Assembly (NCBI RefSeq): GCF_030116705.1
Contig: NZ_JAOTIK010000001.1
Span: 5,298,501 to 5,362,500, forward strand
Direction of reading: 5' to 3'
Length of the DNA: 64,000 nucleotides
DNA from: Streptomyces sp. ML-6
Lineage (GTDB): Bacteria > Actinomycetota > Actinomycetes > Streptomycetales > Streptomycetaceae
How positions within the stretch are numbered: position 1 is the first letter of the stretch; each line of letters begins with the position of its first letter. The notes beneath the pieces are model-generated. The model did not search any database and was not told the DNA's origin. It saw only the letters and a program-made list of their open reading frames with translations. Below, in pieces: positions 33,732 through 41,909 of the stretch. Made by a program: the position numbers and the translations under genes.

Positions 33732-33741
33732 CGGGACACGC

Positions 33742-33776
33742 GCAGCGGCCCGGCGGGAATCCCGCCGGGCCGCTGC
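33742..33776 (-). terminator. Terminator of DUF3107
   Basis: 17-bp perfect arms (33742-33758 with 33760-33776), about 23 nt after the DUF3107 stop. Confidence 0.8.
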
Positions 33777-33798
33777 CTCGGTCACCGCTTCGACGTGC

Positions 33799-34026
33799 CT
33801 ACAGCGCGCCGAACCCCACCCGGCGCGTGGTGGGCGCGCCGATCTCCACGTAAGCGACCCGGTCGGCCGGCACCAGGACCTTGCGGCCCTTGTCGTCCGT
33901 GAGGCTGAGCAGCTGCGTCTTCCCGGCGAGAGCCTCGGCGACCGTGCTCTCGACCTCTTCGGCGGTGAGCCCGCTCTCCAGAACGATCTCCCGGGGAGTG
34001 TGCTGCACCCCGATCTTGACCTCCAC
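33799..34026 (-). CDS. DUF3107 small protein
   Basis: A 75-residue protein (VEVKIGVQHTPREIVLESGL ...), full length for the family whose mycobacterial member is TB9.4 (Rv3208A). It has a beta-alpha-beta layout ending RRVGFGAL. The GTG at 34026 is preceded by GGAGGGACATAGCC. It sits downstream of the TetR gene on the same strand (166-bp gap). Its role is unknown. The compact fold and conservation suggest an essential or regulatory partner. Confidence 0.9.
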   Translation of the reverse strand: MEVKIGVQHTPREIVLESGLTAEEVESTVAEALAGKTQLLSLTDDKGRKVLVPADRVAYVEIGAPTTRRVGFGAL

Positions 34027-34170
34027 GGCTATGTCCCTCCGACGGTCAGTCCCTGCGCGGTGCACCGCGCCGTACGCAGCACACATTAGCCCGCTGCGGG
34101 GAGCCCCCAGTGGTCGGCGGGCAACGCCCGCAGCGAACACGGGCGGCGGCCACCGCCCGGGTCCGGACCC

Positions 34171-34192
34171 GGGCCCGCCGGGCGGCGGGCCC
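34171..34192 (-). terminator. Stem-loop directly after the TetR gene
   Basis: GGGCCCGCCG (34171-34180) pairs with CGGCGGGCCC (34183-34192), immediately beyond the tetR-family stop codon. It may attenuate read-through into DUF3107. Confidence 0.5.
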
Positions 34193-34834
34193 TCAGTGCT
34201 GGTCGATGCCGTGCAGCGGGAAGCCCGCGATGCCCCGCCAGGCCAGCGAGGTGAGCAGCTGGACCGCGGTGTCGCGCGGGATGGCGGACTGGCTGGAGAG
34301 CCAGTAGCGGGCGACCACCTGGGACACCCCGCCCAGGCCGACCGCGAGGAGCATGGACTCGTCCTTGGACAGCCCCGTGTCACCGGCGATGACGTCGGAG
34401 ATCGCCTCCGCGCACTGCAGCGACACCCGGTCCACGCGCTCGCGCACCGCGGGCTCGTTGGTCAGGTCGGACTCGAAGACCAGCCGGAACGCGCCGCCCT
34501 CGTCCTCGACGTAGGCGAAGTACGCGTCCATCGTCGCGGCGACGCGCAACTTGTTGTCGGTCGTCGACGCCAGTGCCGTACGGACCGCCTGGAGGAGCGC
34601 CTCGCAGTGCTGGTCGAGCAGGGCCAGATAGAGCTCCAGCTTGCCCGGGAAGTGCTGGTAGAGCACCGGCTTGCTGACTCCGGCCCGCTCGGCGATGTCG
34701 TCCATCGCGGCGGAGTGGTAGCCCTGGGCCACGAAAACTTCCTGCGCGGCGCCCAGCAGCTGGTTGCGTCGGGCGCGGCGGGGCAGGCGAGTACCCCTCG
34801 GGCGCGCCGCCTCGGTCTGCTCGATGGCTGTCAC
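34193..34834 (-). CDS. TetR-family transcriptional regulator
   Basis: A 213-residue regulator. The DNA-binding domain at about 22-68 has the typical helix-turn-helix DDIAERAGVSKPVLYQHFPGK. The ligand-binding half contains AYFAYVEDEGGAFRLVFESDL and a C-terminal dimer helix. The GTG start at 34834 follows GGGAGGCG with very short spacing. The mycobacterial Rv3208 holds the same place. Its ligand and operators are unknown. It could be tested as regulator of its own 168-bp upstream region. Confidence 0.88.
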   Translation of the reverse strand: MTAIEQTEAARPRGTRLPRRARRNQLLGAAQEVFVAQGYHSAAMDDIAERAGVSKPVLYQHFPGKLELYLALLDQHCEALLQAVRTALASTTDNKLRVAATMDAYFAYVEDEGGAFRLVFESDLTNEPAVRERVDRVSLQCAEAISDVIAGDTGLSKDESMLLAVGLGGVSQVVARYWLSSQSAIPRDTAVQLLTSLAWRGIAGFPLHGIDQH

Positions 34835-35002
34835 GCCGCCTCCCAAAATCGTGATCGAACACAGCCTTTCCGTGCCCGCTGCGCCGTACCGCCATCGTAC
34901 TTTTGGGTAACCCGGGTGTGCGCGGCGCGGACGCAGAATTTCACGGACCGGACGGCTGCGGTAGCCGCAGATTCGACGATCCATGGGGCAAAGCCGGTCG
35001 TA

Positions 35003-35218
35003 TCAGCGGTAATCGTCCTCATCCTGTGTGACCACGCGGGCCTGTTCCGCGGCATCGGCCTCGTCGGCGCTGGTCGGGTCGATGTCCGTGAGCGGTTCGT
35101 CGCGTTGCGGCTGGAGATCGGTGCGCTGCTCGGCGGCGTCCGCCCGGGGCGTCTCCTCGTCCGGTTCGTCCGGCTGGATGTCCTCGAAGGTCTCCGGGTC
35201 GCTGGGATCGACCGTCAT
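35003..35218 (-). CDS. Small acidic protein
   Basis: A 71-residue, strongly acidic, probably disordered protein (MTVDPSDPETFEDIQPDEPD ...). AAGGGAG precedes the ATG. No domain, signal peptide or cysteine. It is divergent from the leaderless hydrolase gene. Likely real because of its ribosome site and amino-acid bias, but function is unknown. Confidence 0.6.
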   Translation of the reverse strand: MTVDPSDPETFEDIQPDEPDEETPRADAAEQRTDLQPQRDEPLTDIDPTSADEADAAEQARVVTQDEDDYR

Positions 35219-35315
35219 GGGGACTCCCTTCCTCGCTTCGAGCGTAGAAGCTGGGCCCCCGGGCCGCTACGCGGTCTGTGACGGCGAACACATGAACCGG
35301 GGTGTGATCGTCTCG

Positions 35316-35321
35316 TAACAT
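35316..35321 (+). promoter_or_regulatory. -10 box of leaderless transcript
   Basis: TAACAT ends 6 nt before the ATG at 35328. Confidence 0.55.
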
Positions 35322-35327
35322 TGCCGC

Positions 35328-36293
35328 ATGTCTTCGACCGAGCTGCCGGGAGTCCGTGCCGTCGCCGCCGCGGTGCCGCCCGTGGTGAGCGCCGTGAAGG
35401 TCGCGGAGGGGGAGGAACTGCGCTCCGTCGCGCTGCCGGGGCTGACGCTGACCGTGCGCTCCCGGCCGCCGGAGCGCGCCGGTCTGCCGCCCGCGCTCTT
35501 CGTGCACGGGCTCGGCGGCTCCTCGCAGAACTGGTCGGCCCTGATGCCGCTGCTCCAGGACGTGGTCGACGGGGAGTCCGTCGACCTGCCCGGCTTCGGC
35601 TGCTCGCCGCCCCCGGACGACGGGAACTACTCGGTCACCGGGCACGCCCGCGCCGTGATCCGCTTCCTCGACGCCGGGGAGCGGGGGCCGGTGCACCTGT
35701 TCGGCAATTCGCTCGGCGGCGCCGTGGCCACCCGGGTCGCCGCGGTCCGGCCCGACCTGGTGCGCACCCTCACCCTCGTCTCGCCCGCGCTGCCCGAGAT
35801 CCGGGTGCAGCGGTCCGCCGTGCCGACGGGCCTGCTCGCGCTGCCGGGCGTGGCCGCCCTGTTCGCCCGGATGACCAGGGAGTGGACCGCGGAGGAGCGC
35901 ACCCGCGGCGTCATGGCGCTCTGCTACGGCGACCCGACGCGGGTCTCCGAGGAGGGCTTCCGCGAGGCGGTGGCCGAAATGGAGCGCCGGATGGAGCTGC
36001 CCTACTTCTGGGACGCGATGGCGCGCTCGGCGCGTGGCATTGTCGATGCGTACACGCTCGGCGGCCAGCAGGGGCTGTGGCGCCAGGCGGAGCGGGTGCT
36101 CGCACCGACCCAGCTCGTCTACGGCGGACGGGACCAGCTCGTCTCCCACCGGATGGCGCGCAGGGCGGCCGCGGCCTTCCGCGACGCCCGGCTGCTGACC
36201 CTGCCCGACGCGGGGCACGTGGCGATGATGGAGTACCCGGAGGCGGTCGCCCAGGCCTTCCGGGAATTGCTCGACGAATGCGGCGGGAGCTGA
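35328..36293 (+). CDS. Alpha/beta hydrolase (LipV-like)
   Basis: A 321-residue hydrolase. FVHGLGGSSQNW is the oxyanion loop, GNSLGG the nucleophile elbow, and GRDQL and DAGHVAM give the Asp and His of the triad. The first ~50 residues are an extra Val/Ala-rich segment. Mycobacterial LipV (Rv3203) lies in the same gene neighbourhood, so an esterase role is a fair guess. The start is a leaderless ATG. The next gene starts 8 nt after its stop, so the two are one transcript. Confidence 0.87.
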   Translation: MSSTELPGVRAVAAAVPPVVSAVKVAEGEELRSVALPGLTLTVRSRPPERAGLPPALFVHGLGGSSQNWSALMPLLQDVVDGESVDLPGFGCSPPPDDGNYSVTGHARAVIRFLDAGERGPVHLFGNSLGGAVATRVAAVRPDLVRTLTLVSPALPEIRVQRSAVPTGLLALPGVAALFARMTREWTAEERTRGVMALCYGDPTRVSEEGFREAVAEMERRMELPYFWDAMARSARGIVDAYTLGGQQGLWRQAERVLAPTQLVYGGRDQLVSHRMARRAAAAFRDARLLTLPDAGHVAMMEYPEAVAQAFRELLDECGGS

Positions 36294-36301
36294 TCCGGGG
36301 C

Positions 36302-37648
36302 GTGGGACGACACAGTCGAAAGGGCCCCAAACCCCCGGGGTCCGGCACCGGGGCCGCCGCCGCGAACCCGGGCGGCGAACGCGAGGGCGTCAGGCCCGGT
36401 CCCGGTACCGGGCGGCGCCGGAGGGTGGCGGACGCCCCCGCCGGTGCAAACGGGCACGCCCCGTTCCAGCAGCCCGGCCACGTCCGCGGCGGCCACCCCG
36501 AACAGCGGGAACCCGGTGGCGGCTGGGGGGCCGGGCCGCAGCCGCGGCACCGCGAGCCGGGCCGCTATCCCGCCCCGCCGCCTCGGACGGCGCCCCCGCA
36601 GCAGCCCCCGGCCGGTGCCCGGCCGCTGATACCGGGCCCGCGGCGCGAGTTCGTCGAAGCCTTCGATGCGCCGCCCGCCCCGCCCGCGTCGCGCGGACCG
36701 GTCGTTCCGCCGGCCCGCCCGGCCGATCCGTACGCCCCGGTCGGCGCGTGGGACGAACGGCCGCCCGGTGACGGCGCCGACGCCAACGCCAATGCCGACA
36801 CCAATGCCGACGCCGATGCCCCGGAGGCCGCCCGGGACGACAAGGGCATCAGGGGCCGTACCTTCACCGGCATCGCGGCCGCCGCGGTGACCACGGTGCT
36901 GGCCGTGGTCGTGGCCGGCCAGGTCGCCCAGGACCATGACGGCGGGAACGCGGTCGCGCAGGCCCCCGGCGTCGAACGGGACGGCACCGGCGACGCCTCC
37001 CGCTCGGACGACCGGCCCACACCGACGCCGGCGCAGGCCAAGCCGCTCTCGTACGAGCAGAAGATGGCCCGCGCCTATCCGCTCGACCCCAAACTTGAGG
37101 CGTCCGGAAAGTTCGAGACGGTGCCGGGCACGGCCAGGGCGCCGGGGCGCGGCCACAAGTACCGCTACCGGATCGACGTCGAGAAGGGCCTCGGCCTGGA
37201 CGCCGGGCTCTTCGCCAGGGCCGTGCAGGAGACCCTCAACGACGACCGCAGCTGGGCGCACGACGGGGCGATGACCTTCGAGCGGGTCTCCTCCGGGAAG
37301 GCCGATTTCGTGCTCACCCTGGCCAGCCCCGGCACCACCGCCGTCTGGTGCGACAAGTCCGACCTGGACATCACGCAGGAAAACGTCTCGTGCGACTCCG
37401 CCGCGACCGAGCGCGTCATGATCAACGCCTACCGCTGGGCCCAGGGCTCGTCGACCTTCGGTCCGGACAAACTCTTCGCCTACCGCCAGATGCTGATCAA
37501 CCATGAGGTCGGCCACCGACTGGGTCACAACCATGTGAGTTGCCGCACGCCCGGAGCCCTCGCCCCGGTGATGCAGCAGCAGACCAAGACCCTGGACCTC
37601 GACGGGATCAAGTGCCGTCCCAACGCCTGGGTCCATCCGGACAGTTGA
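36302..37648 (+). CDS. DUF3152 protein, predicted membrane-anchored zinc metallopeptidase
   Basis: A 448-residue protein. Residues 1-185 are a disordered Pro/Ala/Arg-rich cytoplasmic region with an odd repeat (DANANADTNADADAPE). One transmembrane helix at about 187-210 (TFTGIAAAAVTTVLAVVVAG) follows. The extracellular DUF3152 domain at about 260-448 contains H401-EVG-H405-RLG-H409, the HExxHxxxxH zinc site of zincins. Four cysteines there (WCDKSD, VSCDSA, SCRTPG, IKCRPN) could form disulfides. I chose GTG 36302 because the protein then begins GRHSRKGP, a recurrent start in this group; ATG 36278 is possible. Mycobacterial Rv3207c is the positional match. Confidence 0.85.
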   Translation: MGRHSRKGPKPPGSGTGAAAANPGGEREGVRPGPGTGRRRRVADAPAGANGHAPFQQPGHVRGGHPEQREPGGGWGAGPQPRHREPGRYPAPPPRTAPPQQPPAGARPLIPGPRREFVEAFDAPPAPPASRGPVVPPARPADPYAPVGAWDERPPGDGADANANADTNADADAPEAARDDKGIRGRTFTGIAAAAVTTVLAVVVAGQVAQDHDGGNAVAQAPGVERDGTGDASRSDDRPTPTPAQAKPLSYEQKMARAYPLDPKLEASGKFETVPGTARAPGRGHKYRYRIDVEKGLGLDAGLFARAVQETLNDDRSWAHDGAMTFERVSSGKADFVLTLASPGTTAVWCDKSDLDITQENVSCDSAATERVMINAYRWAQGSSTFGPDKLFAYRQMLINHEVGHRLGHNHVSCRTPGALAPVMQQQTKTLDLDGIKCRPNAWVHPDS

Positions 37649-37780
37649 CCCGGAAAGGGGCGGGTCCGCGGACACGGCGGGCCGTCCCCGGCGCGTGGGC
37701 GGGCCCCGGCACGGTTCGCGCGGACGGCGCGTCCACGCCCCCGGGCTGTCCGCATGCTGGTATGGGCGTCTCGAATTGCG

Positions 37781-37810
37781 TTGACATCGGTTCGAGCGGT
37801 GATCCATATT
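37781..37810 (+). promoter_or_regulatory. Consensus promoter of leader peptide and ABC operon
   Basis: TTGACA (37781-37786), an 18-bp spacer and CATATT (37805-37810). The ATG of the leader peptide lies 7 nt after the -10 box, so the transcript is leaderless. Confidence 0.75.
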
Positions 37811-37817
37811 TCTCGGC

Positions 37818-37913
37818 ATGTCACACCGCCCCGTCACCCCCGGCAGCCCGGCCATAGAGCTGGCGCTCATCGGCGTGACCGGGCACAGTGTCGCCGACAT
37901 CCACTGTTGCTGA
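37818..37913 (+). CDS. Leaderless leader peptide ending Cys-Cys
   Basis: A 31-residue peptide, MSHRPVTPGSPAIELALIGV then TGHSVADIHCC, too short for usual gene calling. The codon before the stop pair is TGT-TGC. Leaderless short frames with consecutive Cys codons act as cysteine-responsive attenuators upstream of sulfur-related operons in mycobacteria. This one lies 237 nt before the ABC substrate-binding gene. I infer that ribosome stalling at the Cys codons during cysteine shortage alters folding of the GC-rich 37914-38150 region and raises operon expression. That region contains CCCGCAGGCGCGG and other short complementary tracts, but I cannot fix one structure by eye. Confidence 0.65.
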   Translation: MSHRPVTPGSPAIELALIGVTGHSVADIHCC

Positions 37914-38150
37914 CGCCTGCCCGAGCGCGCGTCCGCCCGCCGTCCGAGCCCCGAACGGGCCGACACGGCCACGCACGACCGCCGCGCCGGGCGCACCTTG
38001 CCCGCAGGCGCGGCAGTTCCCGGTTCCCCCGGTCGACCCCCTCGCACGAGTGACGACCATGCCCGGCCGTTCTCGTCCCTGCCTGCGGAATTCTTTAGTC
38101 CGTTTCTTCCGCCCGTTTCTTCAGGCAGTCATCCGAGAGGTCACCTTCCG

Positions 38151-39875
38151 ATGCGTCAACCGTCCGTCATATCGCGCCGCGTGGCAGCGGCCACCGCAGT
38201 CATCGTCGTGGCAGCGGGTGCCGCGGCCTGCGGGCCCGAGGACAGCAAAGGCGGCGACGGGAACTCCGGCGCGGCGGGCAAGCCCCGGAAGGGCGGCACC
38301 CTCACCGTCCTGAACAGCAACCCGCAGAGCGACTTCGACCCCGCCCGGCTCTACACCTCCGGCGGCGGCAACATCCCCTCCCTCGTCTTCCGCACGCTCA
38401 CCACCCGCAACCGCGAGGACGGGGCCGCCGGCGCGAAGGTCGTCCCCGACCTCGCGACCGACCTGGGCACCCCCAGCAAGAACGCCACCGTGTGGACGTA
38501 CACCCTCAAGGACGGCCTGAAGTACGAGGACGGCACCGCGATCACCAGTGCCGACATCAAGTACGGCATCGAGCGCTCCTTCGCCGCCGAACTCTCCGGC
38601 GGCGCGCCCTACCTGCGCGACTGGCTGATCGGCGGCGCCGACTACCAGGGCCCGTACAAGGACAAGAAGGGCCTCGACTCGATCGAGACGCCCGACGCGA
38701 AGACCATCGTCTTCCACCTCAACAAGCCGGAGGGCGAATTCCCCTTCCTGGCCACGCAGACCCAGACGACCCCGGTGCCCAGGGCCAAGGACAAGGGCAC
38801 CAAGTACGAGGAGCACCCGATCTCCTCGGGCCCGTACAAGGTCGTGAAGAACGAGGGCGACGGCGAGCGCCTGACCCTGGAGCGCAACCCGCACTGGTCG
38901 GAGGCGACCGACGAGGAGCGCAAGGCGTACCCCGACCGGATCGAGGTGCGCTCCGGCCTCGACTCCGCCGTCATCAACCAGCGTCTGTCCGCGTCCCAGG
39001 GCGCCGACGCCGCCGCCGTCACCACCGACACCAACCTGGGCCCGGCCGAACTCGCCAAGGTCACCGGCGACAAGAAGCTCGCCGCCCGGGTCGGCACCGG
39101 CCACTTCGGCTACACCAACTACATCGCCTTCAACCCGAAGGTGAAGCCGTTCGACGACCCGAAGGTGCGCCAGGCGATCTCGTACGCCATCGACCGCTCC
39201 TCCGTGGTCAACGCGGCCGGCGGCTCCTCGCTCGCCGAGCCCGCCACCACCTTCCTGCCGAACCAGGCGGCCTTCGGCCACACGCCGTACGACCACTTCC
39301 CGGCGGGCAGGTCGGGGAACCCGGCCAAGGCCAAGGAGCTGTTGAAGGAGGCCGGCCACCCCGACGGACTGACCGTCACCCTCACGCACTCCAACGACAA
39401 GGACTTCGCGACGAGCCCGGAGATCGCCACCGCGATCCAGGAGGCGCTGAAGAAGGCCGGCATCACCGTCGAGCTCCAGGGCCTGGAGAGCAACGACTAC
39501 TCCGACACCGTCCACAACGTGAAGAGCGAGCCCGGCTTCTTCCTCGGCGGCTGGGGCGCCGACTGGCCGTCCGGCGGCCCGTTCTTCGCGCCGATCTTCG
39601 ACGGGCGCCAGATCGTCAAGTCCGGCTACAACTTCAACTCCGGCCAGCTGAACGACCCCTCGGTCAACAAGGAGATCGACGAGATCAACAAGCTGACCGA
39701 CCTGGACGCCGCCGCGAAGCGCTGGGGCGCGCTCGACAAGAAGGTCGGCGAGCAGGCCCTGACCGTGCCGCTGTTCCACCCGGTCTACAAGCGGCTGTAC
39801 GGCGAGGCCGTCAAGAACGTCGTGATCAGCGACTGGACCGGTGTGCTCGACGTCTCGCAGGTCGCGGTCAAGTAA
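38151..39875 (+). CDS. ABC transporter substrate-binding lipoprotein (peptide type)
   Basis: A 574-residue extracytoplasmic solute-binding protein, family 5 (OppA/DppA/NikA). Signal peptide 1-26 with lipobox AAAC, lipidated C27, then a Gly/Asp-rich linker. Family motifs: KGGTLTVLNSNPQSDFDP at the N-domain, WTYTLKDGLKYEDGTAITSA (family-5 signature) and a C-terminal GGWGADWPSGGPFFAPIF segment. It delivers peptide-like or chelated ligands to the permeases encoded next. GAGAGG lies about 10 nt before the ATG. The Cys-type leader upstream suggests a sulfur-containing substrate such as a cysteine peptide or thiol conjugate. Confidence 0.9.
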   Translation: MRQPSVISRRVAAATAVIVVAAGAAACGPEDSKGGDGNSGAAGKPRKGGTLTVLNSNPQSDFDPARLYTSGGGNIPSLVFRTLTTRNREDGAAGAKVVPDLATDLGTPSKNATVWTYTLKDGLKYEDGTAITSADIKYGIERSFAAELSGGAPYLRDWLIGGADYQGPYKDKKGLDSIETPDAKTIVFHLNKPEGEFPFLATQTQTTPVPRAKDKGTKYEEHPISSGPYKVVKNEGDGERLTLERNPHWSEATDEERKAYPDRIEVRSGLDSAVINQRLSASQGADAAAVTTDTNLGPAELAKVTGDKKLAARVGTGHFGYTNYIAFNPKVKPFDDPKVRQAISYAIDRSSVVNAAGGSSLAEPATTFLPNQAAFGHTPYDHFPAGRSGNPAKAKELLKEAGHPDGLTVTLTHSNDKDFATSPEIATAIQEALKKAGITVELQGLESNDYSDTVHNVKSEPGFFLGGWGADWPSGGPFFAPIFDGRQIVKSGYNFNSGQLNDPSVNKEIDEINKLTDLDAAAKRWGALDKKVGEQALTVPLFHPVYKRLYGEAVKNVVISDWTGVLDVSQVAVK

Positions 39876-39877
39876 CC

Positions 39878-40923
39878 ATGGCCGACGCACTTCCGGCCGG
39901 GGAGGCGGGGCCGTCGCGGCCCCCGCCTCCGGGGCCCATCCGTTCTGGCGGCGGCTGCGCGCCCGGCGCTCGGCCCTGGTGGCCGCCGTGGTCGTCGCCC
40001 TGCTGGTCCTGGCCGCGCTCGCCGCCCCGCTCCTCACGGGCATCGAGGGCCAGGACCCCACCACGTACCACCCCGACCTCGTCGACTCCGCCACCGGCGG
40101 GGTGCCGATCGGCTCCTTCGGCGGCATGAGCGCCGAGCACTGGCTCGGCGTCGAACCGCTCACCGGACGCGACCTGTTCGCCCGCGTCGTGTACGGCGCC
40201 CGGGTCTCGCTCGGCGTCGCACTGGCCGCCACCCTGCTCCAGGTGCTCATCGGGGTCGCCGTCGGTCTCGCGGCCGGACTCGGCAACCGCTTCGTCGACC
40301 AGGCGCTGAGCAGGGTCACCGATGTCGTGGTCGCGCTGCCCGTCATGGTGATCGCGCTCGGCGCGCTGGCCGTCGTACCGGCGAGCTTCCCGCGCCCGGT
40401 CCTGATCGCCGTCGTCATCGGCATGGTCGGCTGGTCCGGCATCTCCAAGATCGTGCGCGCCCAGACGCTCGCGCTGAAATCGCTCGACCACGTGGCCGCC
40501 GCCCGGCTCAGCGGCTGGGGCTCCTGGCAGATCGCCCGGCGCGAACTGCTGCCCGCCCTGGCCGCCCCCGTCATCACGTACGCCGTGCTGCTCTTCCCGG
40601 GCAACATCGTCGTCGAGGCGGCCCTGTCCTTCCTCGGCGTCGGCATCAAACCGCCCACCCCGTCCTGGGGACAGATGCTCAGCGACGCCGACACCTGGTA
40701 CCAGGCGGCCCCCACCTATCTGCTGATCCCCGCCCTGCTGCTCTTCGTCACCGTGCTGGCGCTGACCGTCCTCGGCGAGGGCGTGCGCACCGCGCTCGAC
40801 CCGCGCGCCGAGTCCCGGCTGCGGATCGGCACGGGCCGGAAGCGGACCCGTACGGGCACCGGCCCCGGCACAGGCATCGGCACCGGGACCGGCGCCGGAC
40901 GCGAGAAGGAGGCCGTGGCATGA
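39878..40923 (+). CDS. ABC transporter permease (DppC/OppC type), N-terminal frameshift
   Basis: The permease body (HPFWRRLRARRSALVAAVVV ... to 40923) has the usual N-terminal OppC-like helix, an extracellular loop (EGQDPTTYHPDLVDSA) and five further helices with the EAA motif near LSGWGSWQIARRELLPAL. The natural start is ATG 39878, 3 nt after the upstream stop, but that frame closes before the first helix. One extra G in the G4 run at 39899-39902 gives a continuous MADALPAGGGGAVAAPASG leading into HPFW. Without it, only GTG 39841 inside the previous gene opens the right frame and it lacks a ribosome site. The stop overlaps the next start (ATGA). The tail is a Gly/Thr repeat (GTGPGTGIGTGTGAG). 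Confidence 0.85.
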
Positions 40924-41909
40924 AGTGGTTCCTGCTCAGACGCCTGGGCGGCGCGCTCTTCGTGCTGCTCGCCCTCAGCGTCGTCGTCTACGCGGCCTTC
41001 TACGTCGCGCCCGGCGACGTCGCGCAGATCGCCTGCGGCCCGCGCTGCTCGCCCGCGCAGGTGGCGCAGGTCAGCGAACAACTGCACCTGGACGACCCGC
41101 TGTACGTGCAGTACGCGCACTTCCTCCAGGGGCTCTTCACCGGCCGCGACTACTCGACCGGGACCGGCGTGCTGCACTGCCAGGCCCCCTGCCTCGGGCT
41201 TTCGTACCAGAGCGACCAGCAGGTCACCGAGCTGATCCTGGCCAAGCTCCCGGCCACCGTCTCGCTCGCCGTCGGCGCCTTCGTGCTGTGGATGCTGCTC
41301 GGCGTCGGGACCGGACTGCTCTCGGTGTGGCGGCGCGGCCGTCCGACCGAGCGCATCCTCACCTGGATCACCCTGGCCGGCATGGCCACCCCGGTCTTCG
41401 TCATCGGGCTGCTGCTGATCATCATCACGGTCACGGCGCTCCAGATCCTGCCGTTCCCCGACTACGTGCCGTTCACCGAGGACCCGGAGCAGTGGGCCTG
41501 GAACCTGCTGCTGCCCTGGATCTCGCTGGCCCTGGTGTCCGCCGCCCCGTACGCCCGGATGACCCGGGCCTCGATGCTGGAGACCCTGGCCGAGGACCAC
41601 GTGCGCACCTTCCGGGCGTACGGGGTCGGCGAGCGGGCGATCGTCGGACGGCACGCCCTGCGCGGCGCGCTGGCGCCGGTGATCGCGCTCGGCGCGCTGG
41701 ACATCGGCTCGATGTTCGGCGGGGCCGTCCTCACCGAGTCGCTCTTCGGGATTCCGGGCGTCGGCCGGGAACTCGTCGACGCCGTGAAGCACGTGGACCT
41801 TCCGGTGGTCGTCGGCCTGGTGCTCGTCACCGGGTTCTTCGTGGTCCTCGCCAATACCGTCGCCGACATCCTGCAGGCGATGGCCGACCGACGGGTGGTG
41901 CTGGCATGA
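40920..41909 (+). CDS. ABC transporter permease (DppB/OppB type)
   Basis: A 329-residue inner-membrane permease with six transmembrane helices: an N-terminal KWFLLRRLGGALFVLLALSV helix, a large external loop with four Cys (IACGPRCSPAQ, LHCQAPCLGL) and the EAA loop near HVRTFRAYGVGERAIVGRHA that docks the ATPase. It pairs with the OppC-like permease to form the pore. Both ends overlap neighbours by ATGA, so the operon is tightly coupled. The Cys pairs in the periplasm-facing loop are unusual for this family and may form disulfides. Confidence 0.92.
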   Translation: MKWFLLRRLGGALFVLLALSVVVYAAFYVAPGDVAQIACGPRCSPAQVAQVSEQLHLDDPLYVQYAHFLQGLFTGRDYSTGTGVLHCQAPCLGLSYQSDQQVTELILAKLPATVSLAVGAFVLWMLLGVGTGLLSVWRRGRPTERILTWITLAGMATPVFVIGLLLIIITVTALQILPFPDYVPFTEDPEQWAWNLLLPWISLALVSAAPYARMTRASMLETLAEDHVRTFRAYGVGERAIVGRHALRGALAPVIALGALDIGSMFGGAVLTESLFGIPGVGRELVDAVKHVDLPVVVGLVLVTGFFVVLANTVADILQAMADRRVVLA

